7,295 nt of DNA from Pedobacter sp. (GTDB taxonomy: Bacteria; Bacteroidota; Bacteroidia; Sphingobacteriales; Sphingobacteriaceae): contig JASLGV010000419.1 in NCBI GenBank assembly GCA_030149995.1, positions 1 through 7,295 on the forward strand, written 5' to 3'. The notes below the pieces were generated by a model. That model did no database searches and was not told the DNA's origin. It saw nothing but the letters and a program-made list of their open reading frames with translations. The stretch's first letter is position 1. The number at the start of each line of letters is the position of its first letter. The translations under genes were made by a program, and so were the position numbers. This document shows positions 6,387 through 7,295 of this stretch, in pieces.

Positions 6387-6587
6387 GTGGATGGCGTATA
6401 AAGATGACTGATGATGTTTTAATGTAGGCGTTGCGGCTTATATGCCGTAGTGCCCGGGGCTAAAGGTAAGAGATAAATAGGTGTTAAGATACGGAAAGCC
6501 GGAAACCGGCTGCCAGGTTAATACTTTACGGAACTTAAAATACCTTTAAAAACAGGCTTACCCTTTTTATATTGATTTTCTGTTTTT
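6387..6587. other. Intergenic region between divergent genes
   Basis: No gene is visible. Two dyads stand out: CGGC-TTATAT-GCCG at 6433-6446, and a perfect 6-bp stem AGCCGG-AAA-CCGGCT at 6497-6511. Neither has a proper T tract on either strand. No clear minus-strand TTTG/TAnnTTTG promoter for the cysteine-rich gene was found; TACCTTTA on the minus strand near 6460 is a -7-like element with no -33 partner. Confidence 0.4.
6497..6511. repeat. Perfect inverted repeat in the divergent intergenic region
   Basis: AGCCGG and CCGGCT form a 6-bp stem with an AAA loop. The stem sequence is the same as the core of the receptor-gene terminator at 1330-1350, but here no real T tract follows (TTCCGTATCTT on the minus strand). 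Confidence 0.35.
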
Positions 6588-6618
6588 TTTGTGCTGATAT
6601 TCAATTAGCAGTATCTTG
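6588..6618 (+). promoter_or_regulatory. Bacteroidota-type promoter candidate for the aspartyl protease gene
   Basis: TTTG (6588-6591) is followed after 20 nt by TATCTTG (6612-6618), close to the TAnnTTTG -7 consensus with one T missing. The spacing is correct. Transcription would begin near 6625, about 25 nt before the first ATG at 6650. Assigned by eye. Confidence 0.5.
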
Positions 6619-6649
6619 CCCCTGGTAATCAACTGCAACACAAAACTAA

Positions 6650-7295
6650 ATGCTTATTTTGAAAAATACATTCATGAAAACGGCCCTTTTTATTGCCTTA
6701 TGTTCAACCTCCCTGCTGGTGGGTGCACAAAAAAAACTACCCATTGTAAAAGCCGGATCAGATAAAGCCAACATCTATCAGAAAAACGGGTTGGTAAGAG
6801 GCTGGAACATCGATGCAAAAGCAAAGCCCGATGTATTCTTAACAACTAAGTTAACCAAACCCGAAATCATTACGTTTAAAACAGATGTAGATTCCATCGT
6901 TTTTAGCCTGGCTCCGGGTGCAAAGAAAGATTTTATTGTTTTATTAAACGGGAAGGACTCCTGTTTAACCAGCATCAGGAGTCCACAGAACAAGGATTTC
7001 AGCTATATAAAACCGGTGCTGCACGATACGGTTCCTTTTATCATCAACAAGCAAAACACCATGTATGTGAAAGGAATTGTGAACGGTACAGACACCTTGA
7101 ATCTGAACTTTGACAGCGGAACCTCTGATCTGGTTCTAACAAGAGAGACATTGAAAAATAAAGTAAAAACCAGCCTGCAACTTTACAATACGCTTTATGA
7201 TCTGAAAATCGGTAAACGTGTATATAAAAGTAAGGTGTACGATGCTGCATTAGCCGGCCATGATACCGATGGACGCTTTGGCTGGGACATTTTCG
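6650..7295 (+). CDS. Secreted retropepsin-like aspartyl protease (3' part beyond window)
   Basis: The frame is open from 6650 to the right edge (215 codons), so the C-terminus is missing. A signal peptide covers residues 9-26 (MKTALFIALCSTSLLVGA before Q27), which places the protein in the periplasm or outside the cell. An N-terminal region of unknown fold (about 28-130) precedes the protease domain. NLNFDSGTSDLVL (about 151-163) carries the Asp-Ser-Gly catalytic triplet at D155-G157, and HDTDGRFGWDIF at the edge resembles the conserved second half of Bacteroidota aspartyl proteases with a single D-[ST]-G per chain, which act as retropepsin-like dimers or with a C-terminal PDZ domain. That downstream part is not visible. 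The in-frame ATG at 6674 gives the more classical signal peptide; 6650 is the first ATG after the promoter candidate and has an A-rich upstream region. No functional tie to the sigma/FecR cassette is shown. Confidence 0.82.
   Translation, partial: MLILKNTFMKTALFIALCSTSLLVGAQKKLPIVKAGSDKANIYQKNGLVRGWNIDAKAKPDVFLTTKLTKPEIITFKTDVDSIVFSLAPGAKKDFIVLLNGKDSCLTSIRSPQNKDFSYIKPVLHDTVPFIINKQNTMYVKGIVNGTDTLNLNFDSGTSDLVLTRETLKNKVKTSLQLYNTLYDLKIGKRVYKSKVYDAALAGHDTDGRFGWDIF

Noticed and set aside
6778..7250. Minus-strand frames opposite the aspartyl protease
   Set aside because: The plus-strand frame has a signal peptide, a D-S-G motif and the HDTDGRFGWD stretch; the minus frames have no support.
1..7295. 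tRNA, rRNA, CRISPR array or insertion sequence
   Set aside because: No direct-repeat array, transposase, terminal inverted repeats with target duplications, or RNA-gene signature was seen on either strand.

Overview
The window looks like a chromosomal segment from a Bacteroidota, most likely a Sphingobacteriaceae relative such as Pedobacter (inferred from protein style only). The evidence is a FecI-like ECF sigma factor, a FecR-type anti-sigma with a DUF4974-like C-terminus, an STN-domain outer-membrane receptor with a carboxypeptidase-like regulatory domain, A-rich regions before start codons instead of clear Shine-Dalgarno sequences, and promoter candidates of the TTTG / TAnnTTTG class. The DNA is moderately AT-rich, with AT-rich gaps between genes.

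Layout. Five genes lie on the minus strand and one on the plus strand. Reading the minus strand in its transcription direction (right to left): a small secreted cysteine-rich protein (6386-6051, TTG start); an ECF sigma factor (5911-5345, GTG start); a FecR-like anti-sigma factor (5258-4281); a 909-residue TonB-dependent-receptor-like outer-membrane protein with an STN domain (4122-1393), followed by an intrinsic terminator (1350-1330); and a secreted alpha/beta hydrolase with an N-terminal carboxypeptidase-like regulatory domain (from 1127), cut by the left edge. Divergent from the cysteine-rich gene, on the plus strand, a secreted retropepsin-like aspartyl protease starts at 6650 (or 6674) and is cut by the right edge.

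How the genes work together. Sigma, FecR and receptor form a complete cell-surface signalling cassette. In the Fec model, ligand binding at the outer-membrane receptor is passed through its periplasmic STN domain to FecR in the inner membrane, which releases or activates the sigma factor to transcribe the receptor. No SusD-like lipoprotein accompanies the receptor here, and its barrel resembles the outer-membrane beta-barrel family 3 group more than SusC. The ligand cannot be read from the sequence.

Non-coding structure is richer than usual around this cassette. There is a good promoter candidate before the sigma gene, with two palindromes directly downstream of its -7 box. Three back-to-back stem-loops separate fecR from the receptor gene, and the middle one also reads as a strong intrinsic terminator on the opposite strand. 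The least familiar item is the small cysteine-rich secreted protein immediately upstream of the sigma gene.
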